Source: Amoebidium appalachense
Taxonomy: Eukaryota > Ichthyosporea
Direction: 5' to 3'
Assembly (NCBI GenBank): GCA_963693365.1
Contig: CAVNZM010000017.1
Coordinates: 3,658,001-3,722,000 of the forward strand
Length of the DNA: 64,000 bases
How positions within the stretch are numbered: the first letter of the stretch is position 1; each line of letters opens with the position of its first letter. Positions 1 to 13,733 of this stretch are shown here, piece by piece. A program made the position numbers and the translations under genes. The notes beneath the pieces were generated by a model, which did no database searches, was not told where the DNA came from, and saw only the letters and a list, made by a program, of their open reading frames with translations.

Positions 1-1958
1 GGTATGACGGGAAAAGAGGGGATAGTTGTGTTACAGAGTCTACAAAATATACATTCACGAAGGACAACACTACAGCTAGATTCTGAAGAAAATAAGCACC
101 GGGGGAGGGGGAGGGGGCAGGGGGGGGGGGGGGAGGGGGGGGGGGGGGGGGGGCACACACGTGAGTGATGTCTGTGTCGTGGGCGCGCCAGGCGCCCAGC
201 AGCAGGCCCGTGCGCATGTCCAGCACCCCCACGTGGCCGGCCCCAAATGCCGCCGCCAGCCAGCTGCCCCCGCTGTGTGCCGCCAAGCTGCGGATGCTGC
301 TGCCTGGGCCTAGCAGTGCCCGCCACTCGTGGCAGGCCGTGCCCGTGCGCACATCAAACACCCTGCCCACATGTCAGGATAGACCTCCTCCATTATCCCC
401 CCCCCCCCCCCTCCCCCCTGGCCCACCTTACGGTGCCATCGGCCGTGGCTGCAGCCAGGGCCCTGCATGCCAGCAGGGGCAGCAGGGGGCCCATGGGGTG
501 GCGGCCAGGCTCGTGCCGTGCAATGGTCTGCTGGGTGGCCAGTGCCCACAGCTGCAGGCCCCCATCACACGATGCAGCCAGGCCTCCCCCAGGCAGGGCC
601 ACGTCCAGCACGGGCCGGCGGTGGGCGCTGTATGTGGCCTGGGCCGTGGCTGGGCCGGGCCGGCAGCCAGCCAGCCGCCACAGCCGCACCGTGCGGTCTC
701 GGCTGGCGCTGGCCATCAGGCCCTCCCCGTCGGCAACAGCAAGCCCACGGATGGCCCCCGTGTGCCCTGCCCGGCATGTTAGCGCCACACCCACCCGGAC
801 TGCACAAGCACACACGTGACTGGCGATGGGCCCCAAACAAATACTATGGGCCAAGGCTGGTGCCTTGTGACCTTGCTAAGGCCCAAGGCCACTAGACAGG
901 ATGCAGAACACCACGAAATCAAGCCCTTGTAGCATGGGGGGATACTGGTTATTCGTAAGGCATAAATCCTATTTGGCATCCTTGCATGTAAATATGAGTA
1001 CATAAAAATGAATACAAATTTGCAAATAAGTGGTGCTTGGTGGTGCGAACACCCAATCAAAAACCACCACTTTCAGTCCATCAGAACAGTCACATCATAT
1101 AACAGTGGTCCCATATGCGGGCAATGGCTCCCACGCTGCACGGTGCCTATCCATTGAGAAATGCAAGAGTGGCTGGCGTGAGATGCAGCAGCCCTCTAGA
1201 GTCACATGAGTCATGCATGGACTGACATAAAAATAGCTAACCCCATGTGGTTGCTGACAGCAGCCTGCAGGTCTGATCTTGCGCCAACATGCACAGTAGA
1301 TAGCCAGACACTAAACTGCCCCTGTATGCTGTTCTACCCGCGAGGAGGAGGAGGAGGAAGAGGGAGGTGGGGGAAAGGGGGAGGGGGGGGATGGGGGGGG
1401 CAGTTACCCAGCATGTTGCAGACTGGCCTGGAGGGAAGCACCAGGCTGCTGCCTGGCCCCGTGGCCTCTGTGCCCATCAGTGCTCAGCTTGTGCCCCCCC
1501 TCCCCCCTCCCCCCCTCCCCCCCCCCCTCCCCCCCCCTCCCTCTCGATTCCCAGGTCCAGGACACGTACGGGCCTGTGTCTCCAGATACTGCTCCCAGGC
1601 CAAAGCCAGACCTTGCCTGCCCCACACGGTTACTCCTAACCCCATCCTCCCCACCCTCCCCCCCTCCCCCCTCCCCACCCCCCCCCCCCCCCCCCCCCCT
1701 CCCCTCCTTTGGTGTGCTGTGACTCACGCTTGGCTATCGGCCATGTCTGCTGGCCCTTGTGGTGGCCGTGTGCTGCCTGCTGACCCTCTGGACCCACACA
1801 CAATAAGCCCAGTCCCGACCCCAGCCCCCTTTCCGCTCTACCCACTCCTTCCCCCCCCCCCCCCCCCCCCCCCCCACCACCACCACCACCACCACCACCC
1901 AACCACCACAACCATTACACACACACACACCACACACACATGCACACACACACACACA

Positions 1959-2036
<78 letters not shown>

Positions 2037-4783
2037 CACACACGGGGTTCCCACCAACCACTGCCACACCCACCTTGCTGTGCTCTGGCCCCCTGCCCAC
2101 TCTTGGCTCTGCCTGCCACCCACCAGGTGGCAAGTCACATCCACACCCAGCGCCTGGAAAGACACTTAGCCTCCCCCCCCCCCCCCCCCCCCCCCTCTTT
2201 GGAGGCAGGGCACCTGCTGTGCCGCCCTGCAGACACTGGAGGAGTCACCCCTGCAGGGCACCAACCTCCATTAGTGCACACACAGGCAATATGGGCCCTG
2301 ATTGCACACACACTGTGGCTGCACATGCACAGCTAAAACAGAGGCCATGGACAGCTGCTGGATGCATGCGGAAGGAATGGAAGAATCATGTTTTCATCCG
2401 ACGAGGGCTGACTGGTGTGCACAGCGTCATGCAAACCCGCCCAGCCACTGCCAAGCCACCACCCTTGGTCGGTATCCACCCACCTACTCAACAAGGCCAG
2501 TGTCTATGCACACACTGACAATCCATTGTAGGTGTGGATTCAGCCACAAAGGGAAGAAGGGGAACCTAAGCACGAAGAACACCCCACAAGTGCCGTGCAG
2601 CTAGATTGATAGCGCAATAATCTGGGGCCACCATCCTGCCACCCCACCCCCCTGGCCGTACCCAGCAGCAAAGTAGGCCTCCACACACGGCCCCACTGCT
2701 GTCCGTGCCTGCTCGGTGCCAGCTGCCGGCCAGGTGGTTAGCACACAGCCACCTTGCATTATAAGGTTATCTTGCCTGTGTGCGGGTATCTTACACGTTT
2801 GCTGCTAATATCTTCCAAAAATCTGCATAGTTTCCGTGCACACCAAATATGTAATTCAACTAATTGACTCGTGCAGTGGTGGAACAGCTGGTGTGCATCC
2901 TGATGATTATCTGCTTGTGTGTTTGTGTGCATGCTGGTGTTTATCTGCTTGTGTGTTTGTGTGCATGCTGGTGTTTATCTGCTTGTGTGTTTGTGTGCAT
3001 GCTGATGTTTATCTGCTTGTGTGTTTGTGTGCATGCTGGTGTTTATCTGCTTGTGTGTTTGTGTGCATGCTGATATTTATCTGCTTGCGTGTTTGTGTGC
3101 ATGCTGATATTTATCTGCTTGCGTGTTTGTGTGCATGCTGGTGTTTATCTGCTTGCGTGTTTGTGTGCATGCTGATATTTGTCTGCTTATGTGTTTGTGT
3201 ATGTTGATATTTATCTGCTTATGTGTTTGTGTATGTTGATATTTATCTGCTTATGTGTTTGTGTGCATGCTGATGTTTATCTGCTTGTGTGTTTGTGTGC
3301 ATGCTAATATTTATCTGCTTGTGTGTTTGTGTGCATGCTGGTGTTCATCTGCTTGCGTGTTTGTGTGCATGCTGATGTTCATCTGCTTGCGTGTTTGTGT
3401 GCATGCTGGTGTTTATCTGCTTGCGTGTTTGTGTGCATGCTGATGTTCATCTGCTTGCGTGTTTGTGTGCATGCTGGTGTTTATCTGCTTGCGTGTTTGT
3501 GTGCATGCTGGTGTTTATCTGCTTGCGTGTTTGTGTGCATGCTGGTGTTTATCTGCTTGTGTGTTTGTGTGCATGCTGATATTTATCTGCTTGCGTGTTT
3601 GTGTGCATGCTGATATTTATCTGCTTGCGTGTTTGTGTGCATGCTGGTGTTTATCTGCTTGCGTGTTTGTGTGCATGCTGATATTTGTCTGCTTATGTGT
3701 TTGTGTGCATGCTGATATTTATCTGCTTATGTGTTTGTGTATGCTGATATTTATCTGCTTTTGTGTTTGTGTGCATGCTGATGTTTATCTGCTTGTGTGT
3801 TTGTGTGCATGCTAATATTTATCTGCTTGTGTGTTTGTGTGCATGCTGGTGTTCATCTGCTTGTGTGTTTGTGTGCATGCTGATGTTTATCTGCTTGCGT
3901 GTTTGTGTGCATGCTGGTGTTTATCTGCTTGCGTGTTTGTGTGCATGCTGGTGTTTATCTGCTTGTGTGTTTGTGTGCATGCTGGTGTTTATCTGCTTGT
4001 GTGTTTGTGTGCGTGCTGATATTTATCTGCTTGTGTGTTTGTGTGCATGGGCTGATGTTTATCTGCTTGTGTGTTTGTGTGCATGCTGGTGTTTATCTGC
4101 TTGTGTGTTTGTGTGCATGCTGATGTTTATCTGCTTGTGTGTTTGTGTGCATGCTGATGTTTATCTGCTTATGTGTTTGTGTGCATGCTGATTGGTGTGA
4201 TATTGTTGCACAGCTCAAAACACCAATTAGCACGCACACAAAGGCCAAATCAAAAGCCACCAGTCATAATCCGTGCACGGCCTATGCATGGCCAAGCAAG
4301 CACACCCACATGCCCAGCACCCCCCTCACACATAGGCCAACCCACCAGCCCCTGCTGCCTCCATCAGCATCAGCACTGCCTGCTCACACTCTGCACTCTG
4401 TGCCCCCTGCAGCCCCCCTCAGTCACCACCCAGCACCAACACCTCCCCCCCCCCCCCCCCCCCCCCCTTCACACACACCATTGTATTTAGCACGGGCAGC
4501 ACTATGCCCCCAGCCAGCATGCCCACACAGGCAGCCAGCTGGGCAGGATCAGCAGCAAGAAGCTGCACGGCCTCAGCACACAGGCGGCGGCCCTGGCTGG
4601 TGGGGTCACTGCGCCTCAGCATGGCTGCCAGCCTGGGCACGTAGACCGTGCAGGCCAGCACGGGCCCAAAGTGCCGCCCCAGCAGCCCCAGCACATGCAC
4701 GGCCAGGGGGCCACCCTCTCGCCCCAGGCGCCGCAGCAGTGCCCGCGCCATGCAGCGTGCTGCCCCAGCCATGTCAGCCACAG

Positions 4784-4821
<38 letters not shown>

Positions 4822-7800
4822 CTCCCCCCTCCCCCCTTAAACGCACCGGCCACCACGGGGCCCAGGGCCTCGACCAGGGCACACAGGCCGTCCGCAGCAG
4901 CCTGGGCCACATTATGGTGGGGGCTGGCCAGGCCATCCGTGTAGAAGGCTAGAAAGTGGGCCAGGAAGTAGCCCACCCCAAAGTGGCCCAGCGCAGCCAC
5001 GGCAAAGTCCGCACCAAGCAGCCCAACCTGGGGAGGCATAGGGTTCAGGCCCAATGCTTGCTGGGGCCCAATTGGCATGGACAGAAACTAACTGCCCTGA
5101 CTGTTGCTTGGCAGTCAAGAGTAATGTGATGGCAGCCCAGCAGTACTGCCCCCTGACAATATCCCGCATAGTGTTCCGACCCAAACGTTGTAAATGATCC
5201 CACACAAACCTCACCAAACCAGGTGTGTTTTCAGGCCCCTCTACCATTATGCACGTGCAGTGAACATGGGGCTGGCCCACACCTGCAGGGGCTGGTCTGT
5301 GTGGCGCTCAAAGAGCCCAAACAGGGGCTTGACCAGGTGCTGCCGTGTGCGGTGCTCCCCCAGCCCTGCAGCCATGCCCAGCACCAGCTCCGCTACCCCC
5401 ACCAGTAAGCACTTGTCCATCCCCCGCCCCCCCCCCCCCCCCCCCCCCCCCCTCATGTGTCAGCATACGTGCGGCATGGCTGGCCCGTGTGCTTGTTGCC
5501 ACTGCCAGCAGGGCAGGCAGCAGCAGCTGCACCCCCTCGTCATCCAGGGTGGCCAATAGCCCACAGGCCCCATGCGCCAGCCCCACCTGCTGGTCTGCAC
5601 TGCAGCTGTTGAGCCCTGCTAGCAGCTGTGGCCCCTGTCAGTGCCTGCATGGCTGCTGGGGGAGAGGGGGGAGGGGGGGTTGGGGGAGGGTACCTGGTAC
5701 AGGGTGGGGAAGTATGCAGGGAACACTATGGGTGGGGCGGCACTGCTGTTGCCCAAACATGTGTCTGCTGTTCTGGGCCCATCCAGCGTGTCCCTGCCCA
5801 GGCCTCAGCACCGACCCAGTGTGTACGTTGGCCATGCAGGGGGCCACCTACCCAGCACCCAGCAGCACCAGCACGGCCTGGCGCAGGCCCCCAGGCAGCA
5901 GGCCCAGATGGGGTCGGCAGGCAGCCACAATGCTGGGGCCCTGCTGCAGTGTCAGCCACCACCCTGCACCCTGCAGCCAGCACACAGGCACCCACCAGGC
6001 CAGGAGGCCCCTGGGGGGCCCACAGCAGGGGGCCCTTTAGGCGGTCGGCAAGGGCCAGCTCGAGGCCCACCACACCCAGGCTGTACAGGTCCCCCTTGGG
6101 CCCCAGCTGGCGGTCCTCTTGTAGCCCCTACATGGCCCGTCAGCAGTGGCTTATGCCCTTAGAGAAGGTGGCTGCTATCCCACTATGTACTAGATGGCAT
6201 GTACAGGGCACAGTGGGGCATGCATGGCACTAATAGGTGTGCTGGGTGGCATGTGCGCACGCTGCATGCTAGTGTGGGCTTTGCTCGACAGACATAGCAG
6301 GCCTGCCATGGCACCTAGCCCAGGGCGCCTTTTTCTTGCTGTGTGGCACACACAGACCACCACCCCTTTCCACCACCCACCCACCTGGCTGCTGCCTGCC
6401 CTGCCAGCCAGCAGGCCCAGTTGCTCCTGCTGCAGCAGCCGCAGTGCTGGCCCCCAGCCCACACTGGGCCCAGCGGGGCTTGGGCCAGCAAAGGGCTGGG
6501 TGGTTCCGGGGCCTTGGGCCCTGCCTGCGCCCTGCCCCTGCCGTCAATCTATGCCTGGCAGCCACCCCAGGCTGGCCCTACACAGTGTGCTACCGGCCCA
6601 TCAGGGGGGCTGGGCCGCTGGGCCGCAGGCAGCAGGGGGTGGGGGCTGGGTAGCACCGTGCTGGGCACAGGGTCCAGGCCAGGCTCAGAGGATGCCCCAC
6701 ACAGGCGCTGGGAGGGGTAGGTGGGGTCAGTGGCTGCAGGGTGGGTAGCAGGCACAGTGGGGGCAGGCACCTGGGGGTGTGGGCAGGTGAACAGCTGCAC
6801 CATGCCGTGGGCCAGCAGGCGGCGGTGGCCATCGACCAGGCCCAGCACCACATTCTTGGCCTTGACGGCGGCACGGCCAGACAGGCGGTAGCCAAAGGTC
6901 AGGTCGATCCACTGGTGCAGCTGGGCCGACACCTGGTCACTGCATGAATGTCAGCAGGGTATGATTGGGTGGTTTGTGATCGAGGGCTTGGGTCTAGAGT
7001 TCAGTTCTATATACCTTGATCAAATGCTGCCACAATAAGATGGTATTATCCGGTTTTTTTGTTTAAGATTCTTATAAGCCACATAAATTTAATTATATGG
7101 TCTATGTAATTCTTTGGTTGCGCAGCCACCGGGGTGGGGGGGGGGGGGGGGGGGGGGTTGGGTTGGGCAGGCAGGGTACCTCTCGAGCAGGCGGGCATGC
7201 TTCTCGATAAAGTTCCGAGGAGACGAGCACCAGGGAGGCACCTGCAGGTCGGCCATGTCTGCATGCAGCGACCGGAACACACTCTCGTCTGCGCGGCACA
7301 CAGTGAGTACGTGTCTTGTGAATATTTACCTTTCCCCCCTCCCTCCCCCACCACCACCACCCACACACACACACACACACAAACCTCCTCCTCCCCCCCC
7401 CCCCCCAAAAAAAAATACACTGCCCCCTCCTTCCCCCCCTTCCCCCCCCTCCCCTCCCCCCCCCCCCCCCCCCCCCCCCCCTCCCTCCTCCCCCTCCCCA
7501 CCACCACCACCGCCACCACCACCCCAAACAAGACCCCCACCCGCCCCTCCCCCCCTCCACGACCACCAACACCACACCCACCCTTCCGACCACCACCACC
7601 ACCACCAAAAAAAAAAAAAAAAAAAAAAAAAAAATTAAAAAAAAAAACGCGCGTGGAAAAAAAAATGGGATCTCCATTTTGCCTATCATTTCTTCCCCCT
7701 CATGTCTTTTGATTGTTCTCGTGTCTTCTGTGTGCATGTCAGAGGAGGGTTGGCCGATATCACCAGTGGGCGCAGATATCAGTATCACCAAACATGGCAC

Positions 7801-9726
7801 GACACTACAACCCAGCATGGCCGATATCACCCTTGAACTGTAGGCCGTACCCAATATGGCAAGACAATACCTCAACCCCAGTGTGCCGTGGCAGGGCTAC
7901 GCACCTGTGTAGAACTCAGGGATGCACTCGTCTGGGGTCCACTGGTACAGCCGCTCCATGCTGCAAACATGTCAGCCACCTCCCTCACACCATCAGAGAG
8001 GGGGGTGCGGGGGGGGGTGCAGACCTCGAGGGGTACTCGTGGGGCTCGTATCTGGTGCGCACAAAGCGGCACAGGGTGGGCACGGGTGTGCGGCGGGCCA
8101 TGTATGTGTAGTAGGTGATCTCGCTGAGTATCTCGGTCAGGTGGTGCGGCGTGCTGCCCTCGTACGCCATGTCCAGTTGCTCGTCCCCTGCAGATACCCG
8201 TCAGTTAAAATAAAATAAAAAGAAGGAAAGAAACGAAAAGAAAAAAAAAAGAAAAAAGGGAATAAAAACGCAGAAAAGAAAGAAAAAGAAGAAAGACCCC
8301 CCTCCCCCCCTTACGCACCCTTTGCCAGGCGGTACTTAGTGCGGGTCAGATCCCGCCAGCCCCCACTGGCCCTCGTGAAGTCCACCACCCACGGCACCAC
8401 CGGGTGGAAGTTGGGGTCTCCAGTGCGCCGCCCAGCCTGCGGCCATGGTGAGGTTTAAAAGTCAACAGGGTGGGGTTTATGATAGGCAACAGGGTGGGAT
8501 TTATGATAGGCAACAGGGTGGGGTTTAATAGGCAATAGAGCAGGGCCCTACCAGGGTGTTTAGGGCCAGCAGGTATGCCAGGTTGCCCACCTCCCCCCGC
8601 ACCCATCCGGCCAGCAGCTGGGCCACGTCCTCATACACCCCCCACCCGCTGGCCCTTGGCCGCTCGGCCCACCAGTCCCCCTGCAAAGCCACTCAGTCCT
8701 GCACCCACCCCCATCCCTCACCTGACTGGTTGTGGCTGGGAGCACACCATCAGGGCACTGGTAGCCGGGCCAGCCATGCGCACCCACAGCTGCTGGCTGA
8801 CCAGCACCCGTGTGGATCGCACGGCACCGTGGGCCAGCCCACGCCGGTGCAGTGGGGCCAGGGCCCTCAGCAGCTGGTACAGCACAAACAGCTGCCTGCT
8901 GGGGGTGGCCAGCAGCGCCGGGCTGAACTTGACGGCATCATGCAGGGTGTATGGGCCGTAGGGCTGCACCACGTACCAGGCAAGCGCCCCTTCGGCCCAG
9001 CCCAGCAGACCCACACATCCTGGACCTCGGGCCACGGCCGTGCGCAGCAGCTCCTGCCATGTCCCGTCAGCCCATGCTCGGTTTTACTCCATTGGGCCCG
9101 CAGGCAGGCACAGGGCAGGGCATATACCTCCTCGGTCATTGGCTGGTCGGTGGCTGGTTGGGGTGCTGGGGGTGGCAGCTCGTCACAGGTGACTGTGGCC
9201 AGGGGGGGCAGGCTGCCGTAGTGGGCCTGCAGCATGGCCCCCAGTCTGGCCTGCAGGCCCCGTATTCACCATAGATGGGTACGTGTGGCATAGGCACCCA
9301 GGATCCAATAGGCCAATAGGAGGAGGGCAAGCAATGGGCCATTGACAGGGTGCAGGGGTGCAGGCTGAAGGTGAAAGGTGCAAGGAGCATGGCCACTTGT
9401 GCACAACATGTGTGTTTATGCTTTTATTTATTTCCTATTTTGCTTTTGTTTCTATCTAATTAATTATTTATTTATATATTTATTTATTTATTTATTTGTT
9501 TGTTTGTTTTTGTTTTTGTTTTTTTTTTGTGGGGGGGGGGGGGGGGGGAAGGGGTGAGGGTGAATGGCCTTTTGACTAAGCAATGTCGGTGGCCAAGCAT
9601 TCATGCACCTACACCCCATCCATTCCAGAGTCTACCAGCACCTACCGCAATGACCCGGCCATCCCCCAGCCCCTCTGCCCGGCCGCCATCGCCCTGTGCC
9701 CTGCCCCGATGCCCTTAGCCCCTGCC

Positions 9727-9770
<44 letters not shown>

Positions 9771-11182
9771 CACACACACACACCCCTGTGGCCGTTGCAG
9801 CACCCTCACCACCACACGCACCCAGCCGGGCTCCTGCAGCCATGCTCAGTACTCCAACACCCCCCCCCCCCCCTCCCCCCTCATGGTGCGCACCCAGTCC
9901 AAGGTGTCTGGCCACAGGCCGGCCTGCAGTGATGCCTGCTGGCTGCTGGCCACCTGCACTGCCTGCCACTGGCCCCGGCCCAGCGCCTGCAGCCACCACA
10001 CGGGCGCCTGTGCAGTGTGTCAGCACTGCTGCACACATACTCTTGTGTATGTCACTGTGCTCACAATGGTGAGGAGGGGGGGGGGAGGGGGGAGTCATTC
10101 TCCTCCACGCAACGGTAATAATGAAAATGGAAAAAAAAAGTTGGTCAATAGGGCCTGACACATCTTTTGTATCTCTTTTAAAAGGTCTTATTGCTGTGGC
10201 TTTTAAGTTTCTCAAGTTTTCATTTACATTTTTTTGGTTGATGGTTTTTTTCGCAGAATACGACTGGTTAAAGTAGGTTAGTAATGGCTACTAAGACACC
10301 AGCTGAAAATACTTGTAAACAGTCTAAAAACATGATACGTATATTTAATTACCGACGGCTGCAGCGACAGGAGTCTGAGAGATACAAATGAGTGTCAGGC
10401 ACTTCTACATGCTCGTTTCTTGCTTGATGTCACCAAGTGTGAGGATGCGTGGGTGCCCCAGGTTATGCTTCTGTCTTTTTTGGTGTGTATGGAAGGGGGT
10501 GTGCATCTTTACTCGTGTGTTTTGTGTGTGCCGTCTGCACCTAAATACAAGCGTCTGTGTGTGTTCGGTGTGTTGAAGCGTGGGAATATGGGTGTGTGCA
10601 TAGATGGTGTGACCCCACACCAGTTCGTGTGCACAATTGCAGCCATCACGGAATTGTGTGCTTACTCTCATAGGTACTCTACTCTGTAGACTTAGATTGA
10701 CATACTTCTTTTTACGGCTTTAAAGAGGGGAAGATTTGACGATGGTATAAGGTGGCGAATATACCCGATGTTGAGCCGTGAAACTGCCCAACACAGCAGA
10801 ACTGAAGGACAGAGAGTGCACACGCTTTTTTTAGACACGCACACTCGATCGTGTCCTCGTATGCCGGCAGGCAAGGTTTGGCGCAAACAGGCGTGGTCAT
10901 AGGAGCATAAGTATACACACATACAGGAGGTAAGCAGGCACAAACACACACAGTACCCCACAACCGTGCACATGCGCATATGAAAGGTTCAATGCATGCT
11001 CACTTCTTCACTTCTGTATGTGACCATTGCCCATGCAGGCGGCCATCTAAAAAGTGTTGCGCATGATGTGTAGCCATTGAAGACACGTGCACAATCCGGT
11101 TTGCATATGACACCACCAGGATGCTGTATATGTGTGAACTGCATGCACCCAGGCAGCAGGTGAAGTGAGGTGGCGCCGGGCG

Positions 11183-11220
<38 letters not shown>

Positions 11221-11344
11221 GGGGGGAGGGGGGAGGGGCACGCACGGTGGCCAGTACGTGTGTTCCGGAGTGGTCTGCAGCCGGCAGGGGGCAGGCCACG
11301 GGCAGGCGCAGTTCAAAGCGCACGCACTCCACACAGTCCGGCAT
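1..11344 (-). CDS. WDR81: WDR81-like BEACH/WD40 protein, 3' end outside the window
   Basis: This is an orthologue of WDR81 (plant GFS12), an endosomal BEACH protein that in animals regulates phosphoinositides and cargo clearance. The ATG is at 11344-11342; exon 1 (11344-11246) joins in phase to 10007-9894, giving GTHVLAT then APVWWLQAL. Other supported exons are 9833-9784, 9250-9128, 9053-~8722 (kinase-like; [12 protein letters not shown]), ~8680-8552, ~8437-8319 ([15 protein letters not shown]), ~8187-8026 ([12 protein letters not shown]), ~7967-7907 ([12 protein letters not shown]), ~7288-7182 and ~6941 onward ([14 protein letters not shown]). A segment near 6130-6000 reads [15 protein letters not shown]. 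Exons at 5580-4460 look like helical repeats. WD40 repeats lie at 854-165 ([25 protein letters not shown]). Domain order kinase-like, BEACH, helical, WD40 matches the family. Borders between 6.6 and 5.6 kb and between 4.4 and 0.9 kb are uncertain. Confidence 0.93.
1916..2042. repeat. (CA)n microsatellite in a WDR81 intron
   Basis: An almost pure CA dinucleotide tract of about 125 bases, with a few A or G interruptions, sits between poly(C) and a short exon-like stretch. It gives rise to spurious Thr-His and Cys-Val reading frames on both strands. Confidence 0.95.
2895..4190. repeat. 34-bp minisatellite, about 38 units, in a WDR81 intron
   Basis: The 34-bp unit contains TGTGTTTGTGTGCATGCTG followed by a variable gtgttta/atattta segment and tctgcttg. 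Units differ at a few fixed positions (g/a, t/c), two or more are shortened to 32 bp and one is lengthened to 36 bp. A block near 3171-3350 recurs near 3677-3858, giving a higher-order period of about 506 bp or 15 units. It lies inside the minus-strand WDR81 gene, between exons near 4460 and about 2250. All three forward frames are open only because 34 is not a multiple of three and the unit lacks stops. Confidence 0.96.
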
Positions 11345-13605
11345 GGTTGGCTGTAGCCCACGGCCACTACATAGTGCACTGAACTTAGGGGCCGCAGCTG
11401 CTAGCCAGGGTCGGCAGCAAGCACGACCGAGTCGCCAAGCACAGGTTAAATTGCTTAGGATTCAGTTTGTGGGCATGGCTTTGCGTGTTATGCACGTGTC
11501 ATTGCAGTTCATGCTAAGCTGAACGTAAATAATTATGCAGTAAATTCTGAACATTGAAGAGCTCCGGTCCGGATCCCAAGCCGAGCTACGATGCAAGTGT
11601 TATGCTGTTCCATTCTAAGGCTCTTGTGTCTTCCTTTCAAGCCCTGGTCCCAGGTCCGAAGCTGATTGGGTCATGGCGCATGCGATACTGTGCACACCAA
11701 TCATATCGATGATGGCGCAAACAATCATCACAGAACCTTGCGTAAGGTTGCTCGAGCAAACGGTGGCATGTGCTGCGCATGCTCAGGTGCTGCCAGGTTC
11801 CTGGCAGGCCTGGTGCCCCCCAGCCGCCAGTAGAAATAAACTACTTTGGCATCTATTGTTCAGGGCCGAAAGAGGCACGCGGCCTGTCGCTGTTGACTCC
11901 GGCGCCAGTAGAAGTAAAAGCTACCAAGTGAGGTGGCACTGCGTGCAGGTGGCAGTGGCCAAGAGCCAAGTGTGCGGCACACATGTTGAGGCTGAACGCG
12001 CACGGACTGTTGTAGGCCTGATGCTCACCAGACAATAGGCGGAAGTCAATAGCAACCTGACCGCTGCCACAACCAGCGCACGTGTGTTTGCCAGGGCAGG
12101 CAGATAGGGATCCGGATATGCCGGAGAGCACGGCCGGGAAGGGTGGGAGTGATGCTAGACCACATGGGTGGGGACACAGCACAGGGCCAAGTTGAACCTA
12201 CCAGACTGACTGAAGCATTTGGCGTGTACTGTGCAGTTGTTTGGCTCTGCCCTAGCTGTGGCCATAAAGAGTGCCCAGGGGAGCATATCTAGTATGATCA
12301 AAGAGACAACTTCGAATTCCTTACTGGTGTTGCGCCCAAAAGATCTGCAACAGGCTACACACAGCCATAAGGTGGCACAAAGATTGGTGGATTGGTGGGT
12401 GGGCAGGTGGCGGTGAGGGTGAGCGCCACGAACTGGGAGGGGAGGGGGGGGGGGGAAAGGGGGATAGTGTAATTTTCGTTTTCTGCCATGTTATTTGGCC
12501 TTGCAAGGCTGTTTCATCGTGTAACTGGGCGCTGGTGTTAGACCTGAGGCCCTGAGTAGCAGACTGGTTCAGAGCAAAGAAAACAGAACAGGAGAAGCTT
12601 CCGAGGCAAGGAGGAGACAGGGTAGGAGAGCCCAGAGCATGAAGCGGGTCCTGGTGACACTGCTGGCTGGGTCTGGGCGGTGACAGACAGGTGATGGAGG
12701 CATGGACACTGGGGCCTTCTGGTCTTGCACAAACGGCAATAGTGTGGCCGACTTGGCCAAGCATACGTTTGAGGTTCAGAACAGATTCATGGAGTCATGT
12801 CTGCTACTGTCCTTACCCCACTCATAGGTGCTATGCTCTGTCTGTGCTTCGGTCGGCGGTTGACGCCTGCAATTGCGCTTGTATCGCCTTTTATTAATTA
12901 TTCAAAAGATTACGGGAGCGTAATGATGGCAAAGCGCTATAGGTACAATCAGTATGCAGTCAAGATGGCAGTGAGGTGGCCAAGCAGTTCCAAAGATTTG
13001 ACGACGGTCTCAGGCAGTGGTCTCAGGCACCGCTCAACCTTGCCATGTGCAAGGTTCAAGACGGCCAAGCGTGGTGCAGTTTCAACCCAAGACACGTAGT
13101 GCATTTTCAAGCATGCATGTTCATGCGCACGCGTCTAATTCCACAGCAATGCAGGGGCAGCTTCACAAGTGCATATGTAGTTGCTTTTGTTTTTTGGTGG
13201 TCCGGTGCAAGGTAACCATCTCTCTCCTCTCTCACTCGCCATCGCTGTCGCTGTCGCCGGCGTCACCACCTGGAGCTTTATTGGGTTTGCATGCCACTAG
13301 GTAAATTCAACCAATGACAGAATGGCATGCACCATTGCGCATTCCTAGGTTTTGGGGGCTCAATAATGAGTGTGTGAATTGCTGTTTTTAACTGTAAAAT
13401 CAAATGTAATTACGTTGTTCCTGACCTACACCCCCGCACGGGAGATTTTCAAGCTGTATCACTATGTGACAAGGTCCGACCACGTGCGTGTAGAGCTAGG
13501 TAAATCTATCCCAAAAAATGCCTATCTATCCTTACGCACTATCCAGATCTATCCCAACTTCGACCTGATTATCAAAGATCATATCCCAGATAATCTTAGA
13601 CTCTG
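11345..13605. other. Gene-poor stretch upstream of WDR81
   Basis: No convincing coding exon was seen on either strand. Reading frames here (for example 12321-12764 minus) have no family resemblance and no phase-consistent splice partners. The stretch begins as the 5' flank of WDR81. Near 13480-13600 it contains ATCTATCCC-rich sequence similar to that near 15390-15460 and 18780-18960, perhaps an old repeat. Confidence 0.6.
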
Positions 13606-13733
13606 TAATTTTCACACAGTGTCCAGGTATCTCAGTATGCACTTGTTACTGGATAACTCGTGAAGTTTTTATTGTCTTCTCAGTATGCCGTGCATACTTG
13701 CATATCTTTCGGTCGAATAAATCCAGTCAAAAG
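13606..13733 (+). mobile_element. LINE 3' tail fragment
   Basis: This matches, in reverse orientation, the 3' end of the LINE at 26.8-29.0 kb. It encodes the last residues (YLSMHLLLDNS, stop at about 13661) and then the same untranslated tail with AATAAATCCAGTCAAAAGAAAAA. Only the final ~55 coding bases plus tail are present, so it is a severely 5'-truncated copy. It ends at the 15-bp duplication that flanks element B. Confidence 0.88.

Noticed and set aside
2895-4190. CRISPR-like array
   Set aside because: Units are contiguous variants with no unique spacers; it is a minisatellite in a eukaryotic intron.
2836-4191. Long Cys/Val/Leu reading frames over the 34-bp repeat
   Set aside because: All three forward frames are open because of the repeat unit; the region is inside a WDR81 intron and has no splice-compatible coding neighbours.
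7046-7875. Gly/Trp/Val- or Pro-rich long frames on both strands
   Set aside because: They arise from poly(C), (CA)n and poly(A) tracts in a WDR81 intron; the real exon nearby is only 7288-7182.
12321-12764. 147-codon minus frame
   Set aside because: No family resemblance, no start context and no splice partners.
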